From NCBI GenBank assembly GCA_963665915.2, contig CAXXSG010000009.1:1-64000 (forward strand): a stretch of 64,000 bases of DNA. The letters run 5' to 3'. The stretch comes from JAFGRU01 sp963665915 (lineage in GTDB: Bacteria; Desulfobacterota; Desulfuromonadia; Desulfuromonadales; JAAYDE01). The notes under the pieces were generated by a model. That model was not told the origin of the DNA, ran no database searches, and saw only the letters and a program-made list of their open reading frames with translations. Below, piece by piece: positions 54,321 through 63,244 of this stretch. Position 1 is the stretch's first letter, and each line of letters begins with the position of its first letter. The position numbers were made by a program, and so were the translations under genes.

Positions 54321-54545
54321 TTGCCCAAAGATCGGATTTCCAATGTCATCGGCTTCGACGACGCCCCGTTTGAACGGGTCTCGTTTGAAAAAGTTCAAAT
54401 CGTGGGTACGGTTTACACGGGATTTAGGCTGAATGGTCTCCTGATCGGAGAAATAGAGCGGGACGGTAGCAACACCTCCAAGGAAATGGATCAAACAGAA
54501 CAGGTCATTTTCCGCAGATGCGCTTTGAGGTCGCCCCAGCAATGA
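54321..54545 (+). pseudogene. truncated second copy of the DUF99 gene
   Basis: Reads (from a TTG at the ATG position) PKDRISNVIGFDDAPFERVS, then FEKVQIVGTVYTGFRLNGLL, then IGEIERDGSN: about 75% identical to residues 2-58 of the intact DUF99 protein at 57283. After that the frame leaves the family and stops. The start codon is TTG instead of ATG. Confidence 0.8.
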
Positions 54546-54559
54546 TTTTCAGGAACAAG

Positions 54560-56977
54560 TTAATTTTGGGCTAAGACTTCCCGAATCTTGGCTGATAGTC
54601 CCTGGATCGTGAATGGTTTTTGTATAAACCTGACCCCTTCGTCCAAAATACCTCGGTGGGCGATCACGTCATTGGTGTAACCGGACATGTATAGCACTCT
54701 GATATCCGGGTATTTTTCGGCAACTTGTAAAAAAAGCTCTTTTCCATTTATATCGGGCATAACCACGTCGGTCAGAAGAAGATCCACTGGTCTATTGTGC
54801 GACGCCAGGATGGTTAATGCCTCGGAACCGCTTCCAGCGAGAAGCGGTTTGTATCCCTGTCGCTTGAGAATGTTGTCTGTCAGCTGACGCACCTGCACAT
54901 TATCCTCCACGACAAGTATTGTTTCCGACCCTTCCAGTTCGGCGACGGGCTTTTTCTCATCATTTTTAATTTCAACCTGTTTTACCCCTGCCACAGGCAG
55001 GTAAACCTTGAAAGTTGTTCCCCTTTCCGGCTCACTGTCAACCCAGATGTTACCTTCGTGTTGTTTGACGATGCCGTAAACTGTGGCCAGTCCTAGACCG
55101 GTTCCCTTATCACCCTTGGTGGAAAAAAACGGTTCAAATATGTGCTCCCGGGTTTCTTCATCCATGCCGCAACCGGTGTCACTGACAGCCAGCATAACGT
55201 ATTGCCCCACTTTTGAGCCGGGATGGTCGGCCACATAGCCTGCATCGAGTTCGACTAAAGCGGTCTCAAAGGTCAATATTCCACCGTCCGGCATGGCATC
55301 CTGGGCATTTAACGACAGGTTCATGATGACTTGCATGATCTGGCCGATGTCCGCCGTGATGGTGCGGATATCGGGTGATGAAATGATTTCTAAGTCGATG
55401 TCCTCCCGAATGGTACGTCGCAGCAAGCTTTCAAAATCCCTGATAGTTTTGTTCAGGTTCAATGTCTTGTATTCAAGCGTTTGCTTTCGGCTGAAGGCCA
55501 GAAGCTGGCGCACAAGGTCGCGCGCCCGGTAACCGGCCCCTAGAATTTGATCTATGTTTTCTCGTCTTTGATCATCAGGACTGAAGTCATCCAGCAACAA
55601 CTCGCCATAACCTAAAATTGGAGAAAGCATATTGTTCAGGTCGTGGGCAACACCACCAGCCAACCGGCCGATGGAGTCCAGTTTCTGGACTTGATGAATT
55701 TGCGACTCCAGGCACGCCTTTTCCTCTTCGGCCGCCTTGCGCTCGGTTAGATCGACTATCACACCTCTAAAACCCACAATTTCTTCATCCTTAATGATGG
55801 TGCCCGCATGAAGAAGTATCGGAAATGTGGAACCATCTTTCCTCAGCGCCTGATACTCAGTTTTTCCGGGGTCAATTCCTTTTACCCGCATGGATATATT
55901 CGTTTTTGCACGATCGCGATCTTCGGGGGCAATCACGTCAAAACTGTTAAGCGCCTTAAGCTCTTTGGGGGAATAACCGAACAACTCAAAGGCACGCTGG
56001 TTGGCATAGGTGAGGTTAAGGTTCTGGTCGGTTTCGAACACCACTTCGGGCAACATCTCCGAAAGATCCCTGAAACGCTTCTCACTCTCCCTCAATTCCG
56101 CCTCCGTCTGTTTGCGGGTCGTGATATCGCGCGAAGAAGTGATAACTGCCTTGACCTGTCCGGATTCGTCCCGCTCAGGAATCAGCATCCAGTCGATCCA
56201 CAGACCGTTGGGACGTTGGAATTCAATGCGGTAAACCTCCCCGGAATGAAACACCTGTTCGATGGCCTTTCCCCACAGGGAGCACAAGGTCTCGGGAAAG
56301 CCCAGCTCCTCATGGGTTTTCCCGATAATTTCCGCTGCGGGAACGCCTGTTTCTTTTTCCACAATGGGGTTGACATAGAGGTGGCGGTGCTGCCGATCGA
56401 AACGCATGATAGCGTCGACGCTGTTTTCTACAACGGCCCGGAACTTTTCCTCATTTTCCTGCAGAATCGCCGCCGTAGCTTTCCGCCTGGAAATATCCCG
56501 GACGTTGGCCAACAAGACCGGGCGGCTGCCCACAATAATCTTTTTCAGGGCAACTTCCACATCAAAACTGGTTCCATCATTCGGCCGTTTCGCTTTCCAT
56601 TCAAAAAGAAGAGATTCTCCCGCCAGTACTCGTTCCCAGCGGTCCTCCAGTTGATCAAGAGGGTTGTCCAGAGTCGAGAAGTCCACGGTGATAGATGCCT
56701 GAAGCGCCTGCTCCCGAGTGACCCCATATAGCTCCAGCATCTTCCGGTTGACATCCAGAATCCGGCCGTCGACGGCATGGACGAAAATCGCATCGTGTGC
56801 GTTGTCCAAAATTGTGCGGAGGGCCTGCTCTGATTCTCTCAGCGCCGCTTCGACCTGTTTATGCTCGGTAATGTCAAAGGGGGTACCGAACATACGGAGA
56901 GTTTTCCCATCGTTACCCCATTCTAACCCCATTGCCGCCTCATTGGGATTACCCTTTGGTTTCCCGACGTCAATCAA
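54560..56977 (-). CDS. PAS-rich hybrid histidine kinase with receiver
   Basis: 805 aa, no membrane span, so cytoplasmic. Begins inside a PAS C-terminal (PAC) motif (EWGNDGKTLRMFGTPFDITEHK), then three complete PAS units (about 50-165, 175-290, 300-415), HisKA with His445 in GGVAHDLNNM, HATPase (NLSLNAQDAMPDGG, DTGCGMD, GDKGTGLGLATVYG) and a receiver with Asp737 and Lys787. The start is poor: TTG at 56977 with AAGGA upstream, or ATG at 56932. The clipped first PAS suggests that the original N-terminus was lost. Shares layout with the kinase at 1366-3285. Confidence 0.9.
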   Translation of the reverse strand: MIDVGKPKGNPNEAAMGLEWGNDGKTLRMFGTPFDITEHKQVEAALRESEQALRTILDNAHDAIFVHAVDGRILDVNRKMLELYGVTREQALQASITVDFSTLDNPLDQLEDRWERVLAGESLLFEWKAKRPNDGTSFDVEVALKKIIVGSRPVLLANVRDISRRKATAAILQENEEKFRAVVENSVDAIMRFDRQHRHLYVNPIVEKETGVPAAEIIGKTHEELGFPETLCSLWGKAIEQVFHSGEVYRIEFQRPNGLWIDWMLIPERDESGQVKAVITSSRDITTRKQTEAELRESEKRFRDLSEMLPEVVFETDQNLNLTYANQRAFELFGYSPKELKALNSFDVIAPEDRDRAKTNISMRVKGIDPGKTEYQALRKDGSTFPILLHAGTIIKDEEIVGFRGVIVDLTERKAAEEEKACLESQIHQVQKLDSIGRLAGGVAHDLNNMLSPILGYGELLLDDFSPDDQRRENIDQILGAGYRARDLVRQLLAFSRKQTLEYKTLNLNKTIRDFESLLRRTIREDIDLEIISSPDIRTITADIGQIMQVIMNLSLNAQDAMPDGGILTFETALVELDAGYVADHPGSKVGQYVMLAVSDTGCGMDEETREHIFEPFFSTKGDKGTGLGLATVYGIVKQHEGNIWVDSEPERGTTFKVYLPVAGVKQVEIKNDEKKPVAELEGSETILVVEDNVQVRQLTDNILKRQGYKPLLAGSGSEALTILASHNRPVDLLLTDVVMPDINGKELFLQVAEKYPDIRVLYMSGYTNDVIAHRGILDEGVRFIQKPFTIQGLSAKIREVLAQN

Positions 56978-57282
56978 TTAGTTTTCCTTTCTCATCCTAT
57001 TATCAGCATGCAAAGTTACAAAATCACCGGGGGCAGTCTTGACTGCCGCCTCTCCTTCAGTACTATTCCAGTATCTATTAATCTTTCTACGACCGAGCTC
57101 AGGTCTACTGCATCCCGGCCATTTCACAGTAAATTCAACATCCCGTCGCTCGAATCGTGTTTCATTCACTCAAGCAAGCTCTCTGCCAAAGTTGCTTTGA
57201 TGATGCTCCGTCCGAAAGCTCCTGCGAAAATAAACCTGCTATGATATTAGCTAATCTTTCAAAACAGTTACTGGAGAAAAAC
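56978..57282. other. intergenic region between the kinase and DUF99 gene
   Basis: Must hold the DUF99 promoter and whatever remains upstream of the truncated kinase. A 63-codon minus frame (56978-57169) abuts the kinase start but resembles no family. Confidence 0.4.
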
Positions 57283-57852
57283 ATGCCAAACGATCGCATC
57301 TCCAATGTCATAGGATTTGACGACGCCCCGTTTGAAAGAAATTCGTCGGAAAAAGTCCGGGTCGTGGGTACCGTTTACGCTGGACCCAGGCTGGATGGTG
57401 TTCTAATCGGTGAAATAGAAAGGGACGGCTTCGATGCCGCCGGGGAACTGATCCGCCTGATTCAGGGATCAAGGTTCCTGGAGCACATCAGGCTGGTGAT
57501 GCTGCAGGGAATCACCCTTGGGGGGTTCAACGTGGTGGACGTTTTCGCTCTCAACCGGGAACTGAAACTCCCGGTCCTGGTCGCCTGCCGCAAACAGCCG
57601 GACATGGAGACGGTGAGAGCGGCGCTGCTGACGCGCATCCCCCAAGGGCGGGAAAAATGGGAGATGATTGAAAAAGCGGGGCCGATGGAACCGGTGGATA
57701 ATATCTTCATCCAGCGGGTCGGGCTCTCCCCGGAGCAGGCCGCCGCGGTGATCCGCCAGTTCGCCATCCACAGCCATCTGCCGGAGCCGATCCGTACCGC
57801 CCACCTGATCGCCGGCGCCCTGTCAACGGGACAGAGCCGCGGAGCACCCTGA
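57283..57852 (+). CDS. DUF99-family protein (endonuclease V-like fold)
   Basis: 189 aa from MPNDRISNVIGFDDAPF at 57283, with GGAG six bases upstream; the longer frame to 57157 has no such site. Family pieces: VIGFDDAPFE, VVGTVYAGPRLDGVLIGEIERDG, RLVMLQGITLGGFNVVDV, LPVLVACRKQPD and PIRTAHLIAGAL. DUF99 is found in archaea and some bacteria, with a fold related to endonuclease V; activity is unproved. Two partial decayed copies lie 3 and 4.3 kb to the left. Confidence 0.92.
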   Translation: MPNDRISNVIGFDDAPFERNSSEKVRVVGTVYAGPRLDGVLIGEIERDGFDAAGELIRLIQGSRFLEHIRLVMLQGITLGGFNVVDVFALNRELKLPVLVACRKQPDMETVRAALLTRIPQGREKWEMIEKAGPMEPVDNIFIQRVGLSPEQAAAVIRQFAIHSHLPEPIRTAHLIAGALSTGQSRGAP

Positions 57853-57907
57853 AAACGACTGTTTTTCTCTTCGATATGTTCACAAAATGGCTTAATAGCT
57901 GTGCGAT

Positions 57908-57956
57908 AGGGTGCAATTGGCGATTGTAGCAGGAGCTTTCATAAATAATCCGGCTC
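57908..57956. repeat. MITE-like repeat family 1, right end only
   Basis: GGGTGCAATTGGCGATTGTAG, GCAGGAGCTTTCATAAATAATCCGG matches the last 50 bases of the full copies. The end overlaps the last codons and stop of recQ. Confidence 0.65.
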
Positions 57957-60122
57957 AGCTTTTTCCAGAAGATAGTGAAGGCGCAGAGAGCACAGGTCGT
58001 CGTAGCTGATGTCTTGATTCAAAGCCTCGGAAACGGGGTTCAGGCGTGCTGTTCCATGCTGGTCAAAGGCCTTGAATACGTCGTCTTTTTGTTCGTCGGA
58101 GAGGCATTCCAGGTCCGGAAGGTTGCCGTCAGCGTCAAGGGGATATCCCTGGACAAGGGCCTTGTAGAGGTGATTGACGATTGTCGCAAGCTTGACCTCA
58201 TACTCTTCAGCCAGCAGGGCTGCGGATTTCCCCAGGTTAAACTGGTCGGCAACCACCAGGTGTCTGGGTCTTTTACGTTCGGCGGGCTCAGATTTTTCCC
58301 CTTTCCCAGGTAGTTTCGGCGACTCTTCCAGGTCGTTGATTGCACAATACCCCTGAATATGGTTCAAAAAAACTCTTCCATACTTTTCAAGTTTCACTTG
58401 CCCGACGCCATGCAACTGGAGAAGGGCTTCCTTCGTTTGCGGAAAAAAAGTCGCCATTCCCATCAGGGTCTTGTCCGGAAAAACCGCGTAAGGGGGAATA
58501 TCCATTTCATCAGCCAGGCTTTTCCGCAAAATTCTCAATTCCCCGAACAGGCTTTGGTCGTAATTTGCGCGAACGTTTTCACTTGGGACGATGGCATTTC
58601 GTTCTTCCCGCAACCGTCCCTGCACCGACATGTTCCCGCGCATCACTTCCCAGGCATCCTCGGTGAGTTGCAGACCGCCGTATTCCATATCCTGGTTCAG
58701 AAACCCTTTTTGCAGGCATTGCCGGGAAAGCGAAAACCACTCTTTTTTTGTAATTTCCTTGCCTATACCGTAGGTGGACAGCTTGTCGTGCCTGAACTGC
58801 AAAACTTTTTGGTTTTGAGAACCCCTGAGGACATCGATGACATGTCCCGCCCCGAATCTTTCATCGGTCCTACGCACGCAGGATAAAAATTTCTGCACCG
58901 GGATGGTGATATCGTCAGGGGATTGCTTTTCGGTTGTGCAGTTGTCACACGTTCCACAAGCCGCTGCGGCAGCCTGCTCCCCGAAATATTTCAGTAATGG
59001 AATGCGACGGCATTCATCGCTTTCAGCGAATCCGACCAAGGCGTTGAGGTGAATGTTGGCGACCCGTTGTTCCTGTTCGCTTTTCCGGCCGATAAAATAT
59101 TTGAGTTTCTGGATGTCCCCGTAGCCGAAAAGCAGGAGGCAATGCGCCGGAAGGCCGTCCCTTCCCGAGCGCCCGATCTGCTGATAATAGCCCTCGATAT
59201 TCATCGGCAGGTCATGGTGAAGGATAAAGCGAATGTTCGGTTTGTTGATCCCCATGCCGAAAGCCACGGTAGCCACCATGATCTGAACGTCATCGCGGAT
59301 AAACAGCTCCTGGTTACGGCGGCGTTCACGGTCCGGAAGTCCGGCATGATAGGGTTTTACGGAGTAACCTGAAGTTTCCAGGGTCGCGGCAAGTTCATCG
59401 ACCTGCTTGCGGGAGAGGCAGTAGACGATCCCCGATTGATCCGGAAATTTTTTAAGGAATTGAATCGTCTGCTGAGCGGGGTTGCTTTTGGGAACAATCT
59501 GCAGAAAGAGATTTTTTCGGTCGAAGCTGTCGATAAAGGTGTTGGAGGCTTCGAAGTTCAGACAGCTTTTGATGTCTTCCTGAACTCTTGGCGTGGCAGT
59601 AGCGGTCAGTGCCGCGCAGACGGCTTTGGGGAATTGCTTTCTGACTTCGGCGAGTTGGCGGTATTCGGGACGGAAATCGTGCCCCCACTCGGAAATGCAA
59701 TGAGCCTCGTCAATGGTCAGGCAGTCGACCCGGAGGGAAGTCAGCATATCCAGAGTCCTCGCCATCAGCAGGGTTTCGGGAGCGAGATAGAGGAGCTTGG
59801 CCTCGTTGTCCCTGATCCGAACGATATTCCGCTGGTATTCCACCGGCGACAGGGTGCTGTTCAGAACGGCCGCGCCGACGCCGAACTCCCCCAGCTGTTC
59901 GACCTGATCTTTCATGAGCGAGATGAGAGGGGAGACGACAACCGTAAGCCCCTCGAAAAGGAGGGCCGGAATCTGGTAGCAGAGTGATTTGCCACCTCCG
60001 GTCGGCATGATTACCAGAGTGTCCCGCCGCTGCAGAAGATTGGCGATTATTTCTTTCTGGAGGGGCCTGAACTCCCCATATCCGAAAACCTTTTCAAGAA
60101 TGTCCTCTGCCTGTCTGATCAT
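57939..60122 (-). CDS. recQ: ATP-dependent DNA helicase RecQ
   Basis: 727 aa from MIRQAEDIL at 60122. SF2 helicase: FGYGEFRPLQKEII (motif 0), MPTGGGKSLCYQIP (I), VVSPLISLMKDQV (Ia), DEAHCISEWGHDFRP (II), LTATATP (III), FGMGINKPNIRF (V) and QQIGRSGRDG (VI). The RecQ-Ct zinc cysteines (CGTCDNC), winged helix and HRDC domain follow, plus an extra C-terminal helix-turn-helix-like region (SAALLAEEYEVKLATIVNHL). Its final codons and stop are supplied by a MITE-like repeat end. A longer frame to 60227 starts with TTG and has no ribosome-binding site. Confidence 0.95.
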   Translation of the reverse strand: MIRQAEDILEKVFGYGEFRPLQKEIIANLLQRRDTLVIMPTGGGKSLCYQIPALLFEGLTVVVSPLISLMKDQVEQLGEFGVGAAVLNSTLSPVEYQRNIVRIRDNEAKLLYLAPETLLMARTLDMLTSLRVDCLTIDEAHCISEWGHDFRPEYRQLAEVRKQFPKAVCAALTATATPRVQEDIKSCLNFEASNTFIDSFDRKNLFLQIVPKSNPAQQTIQFLKKFPDQSGIVYCLSRKQVDELAATLETSGYSVKPYHAGLPDRERRRNQELFIRDDVQIMVATVAFGMGINKPNIRFILHHDLPMNIEGYYQQIGRSGRDGLPAHCLLLFGYGDIQKLKYFIGRKSEQEQRVANIHLNALVGFAESDECRRIPLLKYFGEQAAAAACGTCDNCTTEKQSPDDITIPVQKFLSCVRRTDERFGAGHVIDVLRGSQNQKVLQFRHDKLSTYGIGKEITKKEWFSLSRQCLQKGFLNQDMEYGGLQLTEDAWEVMRGNMSVQGRLREERNAIVPSENVRANYDQSLFGELRILRKSLADEMDIPPYAVFPDKTLMGMATFFPQTKEALLQLHGVGQVKLEKYGRVFLNHIQGYCAINDLEESPKLPGKGEKSEPAERKRPRHLVVADQFNLGKSAALLAEEYEVKLATIVNHLYKALVQGYPLDADGNLPDLECLSDEQKDDVFKAFDQHGTARLNPVSEALNQDISYDDLCSLRLHYLLEKAEPDYL

Positions 60123-60280
60123 TTTCAGTTCTTTTTCTGTATTGCGTCTCTTGGGGGGAGAGATGACTAATGGGGTCAGGTCTCTTAAAAAACAAGCAGA
60201 CGGCTCCGACTGTTTGTTTATTTTCAACTAGGAAGATAGTTTTTTGGTAACTATTCGCCTCGTTGGCTGAACAGTTAGTC

Positions 60281-61408
60281 TTATTGTTTCTTGCCCGGAA
60301 CAATCTCGAACAGGGTAATCTCAGGCGGCGATCCGACGCGAATCGGCGGACCCCAGGTGCCGGTACCGCGGTTGGTATATAGATGGCTCCCTCCGGGCAG
60401 AGGGTAAAGCCCGTTCTGCATCGGGTATTGCAGGCCGACTAAAAAATTGAAGGGGACTATCTGGCCACGATGAGCATGCCCTGAAAGCTGGAGATCGAAA
60501 TGCCCCGCCGCCTGCTCGTTGACTCGCGGACGGTGTTTGAGAAGCAGGATGAACCTATCCGCCCCGATGGGTTGCAGTATCGAAACTTCATCGACGGCCC
60601 GCCTGCCTGCCGGATCGTCGACCCCCGCCACCGCCAATTGCTGATTGATCATCTGCACCCGGTTGCGCAACACCGTAAAACCGCTCCTGTCAAGAAAATC
60701 GAGGGCCTGCTCCAATCCCGCATAATATTCGTGATTGCCGGTTACAGCGAATTTCCCCAATGGCGGATCGAGGTCACGCCAGAGGGTAATCAGTTCCTCG
60801 ATATGATTGATCTGGGCATCGACAATATCCCCGGTGGCCACCACAATATCCGGTTGGAGTTCCCGAATGCGGGCAATGATCGGTGCCAGTGCCTCTTCGC
60901 GGTGGATCAGTCCGAGGTGGAGATCGGAAACCTGGACGACTTTCAACATCCCGAAATCCGCAGGAAGCTTTGCCGATGTGATGCGCACCTTCTCCACGCG
61001 CAGGTCGGAAGCCTCCTGAAAACCGTAAAAAACCGTTCCCAAAACCCCAAACAGGATAATCGCCGCGCTGACGGCCCCATGCAGGGACAGCGAAGGAAAA
61101 GAGGGAATCAACTTACTCAGGACCAGGATCAGAAGCTCCCAGCAGCCGAGAAGGGCAAAAACAGCAAAAGCCAGAAACAGCAGCCCCATCCAGGCGTAAG
61201 CGACCCAGGCCAGCCCCCGCGCCGCAGCCTGCCAACCACCCCGGTCGAGAAACCTTACCAGAATGGGGCTTACGATCATGAACCCCATCCATATCCAGGT
61301 CAGGGTCGGCAATGCCGGATGGCCCTTCAAAAGGGGATGGAAACCCCAGAACACCAGGGTATGCATGGCGGTATAGACACCAAGAAAGATTATTACAAAA
61401 ATAAGCAT
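60281..61408 (-). CDS. membrane-anchored metallophosphoesterase (YkuE-like)
   Basis: 375 aa. About four membrane spans in residues 1-130, then a calcineurin-like domain with the full metal set: Asp162 and His164 in SDLHLG, Gly193-Asp194 in ATGDIVD, GNHEYY at 224-229, and GHAHRGQ with His311/His313. Related to B. subtilis YkuE and E. coli YaeI; substrate unknown, possibly lipid or UDP-sugar phosphates. Stands alone. Confidence 0.92.
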   Translation of the reverse strand: MLIFVIIFLGVYTAMHTLVFWGFHPLLKGHPALPTLTWIWMGFMIVSPILVRFLDRGGWQAAARGLAWVAYAWMGLLFLAFAVFALLGCWELLILVLSKLIPSFPSLSLHGAVSAAIILFGVLGTVFYGFQEASDLRVEKVRITSAKLPADFGMLKVVQVSDLHLGLIHREEALAPIIARIRELQPDIVVATGDIVDAQINHIEELITLWRDLDPPLGKFAVTGNHEYYAGLEQALDFLDRSGFTVLRNRVQMINQQLAVAGVDDPAGRRAVDEVSILQPIGADRFILLLKHRPRVNEQAAGHFDLQLSGHAHRGQIVPFNFLVGLQYPMQNGLYPLPGGSHLYTNRGTGTWGPPIRVGSPPEITLFEIVPGKKQ

Positions 61409-61503
61409 AGAAAAATAATAGAATGGTAGATATTAATCGTAAATGAGAAAGTGAATTCGGTCTTTTTTCTTTTCAATATTTCTTCTTTTTTTTACCGATC
61501 CGC

Positions 61504-61773
61504 CTATCTATTCTCCACCCTCTCGTGCAACACCCATATTTCTGCCTCATCCCAGTTCGCCGGCTGCTGCAAAAGCCCATTAATCGTTTCTCTCTGACGT
61601 CTTGTTTCAATCGGATATGAACAAGCGATTCCGGAGGTTTTATCGTAAAATGGAATTCGCAAAACATCCGTCATTTCTTCCGGCATTTCGGACCACGGCA
61701 GAGCGACCACAACCTTGGGAGTCCTTTGATCTTTGATACAGCCTTCCAACTGGTACACTAACTTACCTTGCAT
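61504..61773 (-). CDS. small hypothetical protein (89 aa)
   Basis: From MQGKLVYQLEGCIKDQRTPK at 61773 with GCAGG upstream; hydrophilic, WSEMPEEMTDVLRIPF and EAEIWVLHERVENR in it, no membrane segment. Amino-acid composition looks protein-like rather than random, but I know no family. An alternative start at 61806 adds 11 residues. Confidence 0.4.
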   Translation of the reverse strand: MQGKLVYQLEGCIKDQRTPKVVVALPWSEMPEEMTDVLRIPFYDKTSGIACSYPIETRRQRETINGLLQQPANWDEAEIWVLHERVENR

Positions 61774-61936
61774 CGTTAACCTGCAAACTGAGCACCCGGC
61801 GGACAAAGCAAACCGGGCTGGGCCTAATCACTTTCAATTGAGTAGAAACTGGCACATTAGCATTCAGTCCGCTTCAGTGCCTTTATTAGGACAGTGATGC
61901 AATGGCGAACTTGAATAACCTTGCGGGAAAAATAAG

Positions 61937-62386
61937 TCAGGTATCCCCTTTGCTGTCGAGAATGATGGTCACCGGCCCATCGTTTGTCAGCTCCACGCTC
62001 ATGGAAGCGCCAAACACTCCGGTCTCCACCTCCATCTCCTGTTCGCGGAGTACGGCAACATAGCGCTTGTAATAATCATCCCCTTTTTCAGAAGGTGCGG
62101 CGTTTGAAAATCCGGGGCGCCGGCCCTTGCGGCAGTCAGCCAGAAGGGTAAACTGGGACACGGCCAGGATGCGGCCAGCGATATCGCGGACGGAAAGGTT
62201 CATCTTGCCCTTTTCATCCTCGAAAATCCGCAAGTTGAGGGTTTTTTCGACAATGTAGTTCAGGTCCTTCTCCGTGTCTTCCTTCTCCACGCCCAGAAAC
62301 GCCAGAAGACCGGCCCCGATCTCTCCTACTATTTCATTGTCAACCGTTACTTTGGCTGCGGATACCCGCTGCAATACCGCCCGCAT
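61937..62386 (-). CDS. dtd: D-aminoacyl-tRNA deacylase
   Basis: 149-aa homodimeric proofreading enzyme that hydrolyses D-aminoacyl-tRNA (and Gly-tRNA-Ala). Seen: MRAVLQRVSAAKVTVDNEIVG, the SQFTLLADCRKGRRP motif and the cross-subunit Gly-cisPro motif NDGPVTI near the C-terminus. Starts immediately after the nfo stop (62386/62387), so the two are co-transcribed. Confidence 0.97.
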   Translation of the reverse strand: MRAVLQRVSAAKVTVDNEIVGEIGAGLLAFLGVEKEDTEKDLNYIVEKTLNLRIFEDEKGKMNLSVRDIAGRILAVSQFTLLADCRKGRRPGFSNAAPSEKGDDYYKRYVAVLREQEMEVETGVFGASMSVELTNDGPVTIILDSKGDT

Positions 62387-63244
62387 CTACACCTCCGCCA
62401 GCTTTCTTAACAGGGCCAGATTCTTCCGGTCGAATTCGTAGTCCTCCCCTTTGGGTGTTTCGAGAATCTTGGGAACCTTGTAAAAGCGTTTGTCCTGCAT
62501 CAGAGCCCGAAAACCCTCGAAACCGATTGCCCCTTTACCGATGTGTTCGTGGCGGTCGATACCCGAGCCCAGGGGGTTTTTGCAGTCGTTGACATGAAAA
62601 AGCGCGATGGCTTTGATACCGATCACCTTATCGAACTCATCCATAACCGCTTCGTAGCCTCTCTGGTTGGAAATATCGTAACCGGCGGCAAAAGCATGAC
62701 AGGTGTCGAAACAAATCCCGAAGGTGCGTGGTGGGAAAGCAGCCATAATGGCCGCCAGCTCCTCGAAACAGCTGCCCAGATAGGTGCCCTGCCCAGCCGT
62801 GTTTTCCAGGAGAACTTTGACCATCTTCGGTGACTTGGAGAAAATATCCTCGAACGCGGCAATAACCCGCTCGATTCCCGCAACTTTGCCACTGCCGACA
62901 TGAGCCCCCGGATGCATTACCATCTGAGGGATTCCGAGAAAGGCGCAGCGCTCCATTTCATCGAGAAAAGCGGCCTTGGATTTTTCCCAGGCATCGTCAT
63001 CCGGCGTTGCCAGGTTGATGAGATAGCTGGTGTGGGCAATGACCGGACCAATGGGGCTCACGGTCCAGGCGTTACCAAAAGCTTCGGCCGCCAGCCCCCC
63101 CAACGGTTTGGCCTTCCACTGGCTTGCATTCTTGGTAAAAATCTGCATGGCCGTGCAGCCGACTTCTTCAGCCCTTTCAAAAGCCTTTTCCAGCCCACCG
63201 GCAATGGAGACATGAGCTCCCAAAAGAAGTTTTTTATTTTTCAA
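62387..63244 (-). CDS. nfo: endonuclease IV (AP endonuclease)
   Basis: 285-aa trinuclear zinc enzyme of base excision repair that cuts 5' of abasic sites. Metal ligands are visible in order: IAHTSYLINLA, MHPGAHVGS, LLENTAGQGTYLGS, ICFDTCHAFAAGYD, LFHVNDCKNPLGSG with DRHEHIGKG, and ILETPKGE. First gene of a two-gene operon with dtd. Confidence 0.97.
   Translation of the reverse strand: MKNKKLLLGAHVSIAGGLEKAFERAEEVGCTAMQIFTKNASQWKAKPLGGLAAEAFGNAWTVSPIGPVIAHTSYLINLATPDDDAWEKSKAAFLDEMERCAFLGIPQMVMHPGAHVGSGKVAGIERVIAAFEDIFSKSPKMVKVLLENTAGQGTYLGSCFEELAAIMAAFPPRTFGICFDTCHAFAAGYDISNQRGYEAVMDEFDKVIGIKAIALFHVNDCKNPLGSGIDRHEHIGKGAIGFEGFRALMQDKRFYKVPKILETPKGEDYEFDRKNLALLRKLAEV

Noticed and set aside
56978..57169. 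63-codon minus frame directly before the PAS kinase
   Set aside because: Resembles no protein family; its abutment to the kinase probably reflects the rearranged upstream region.
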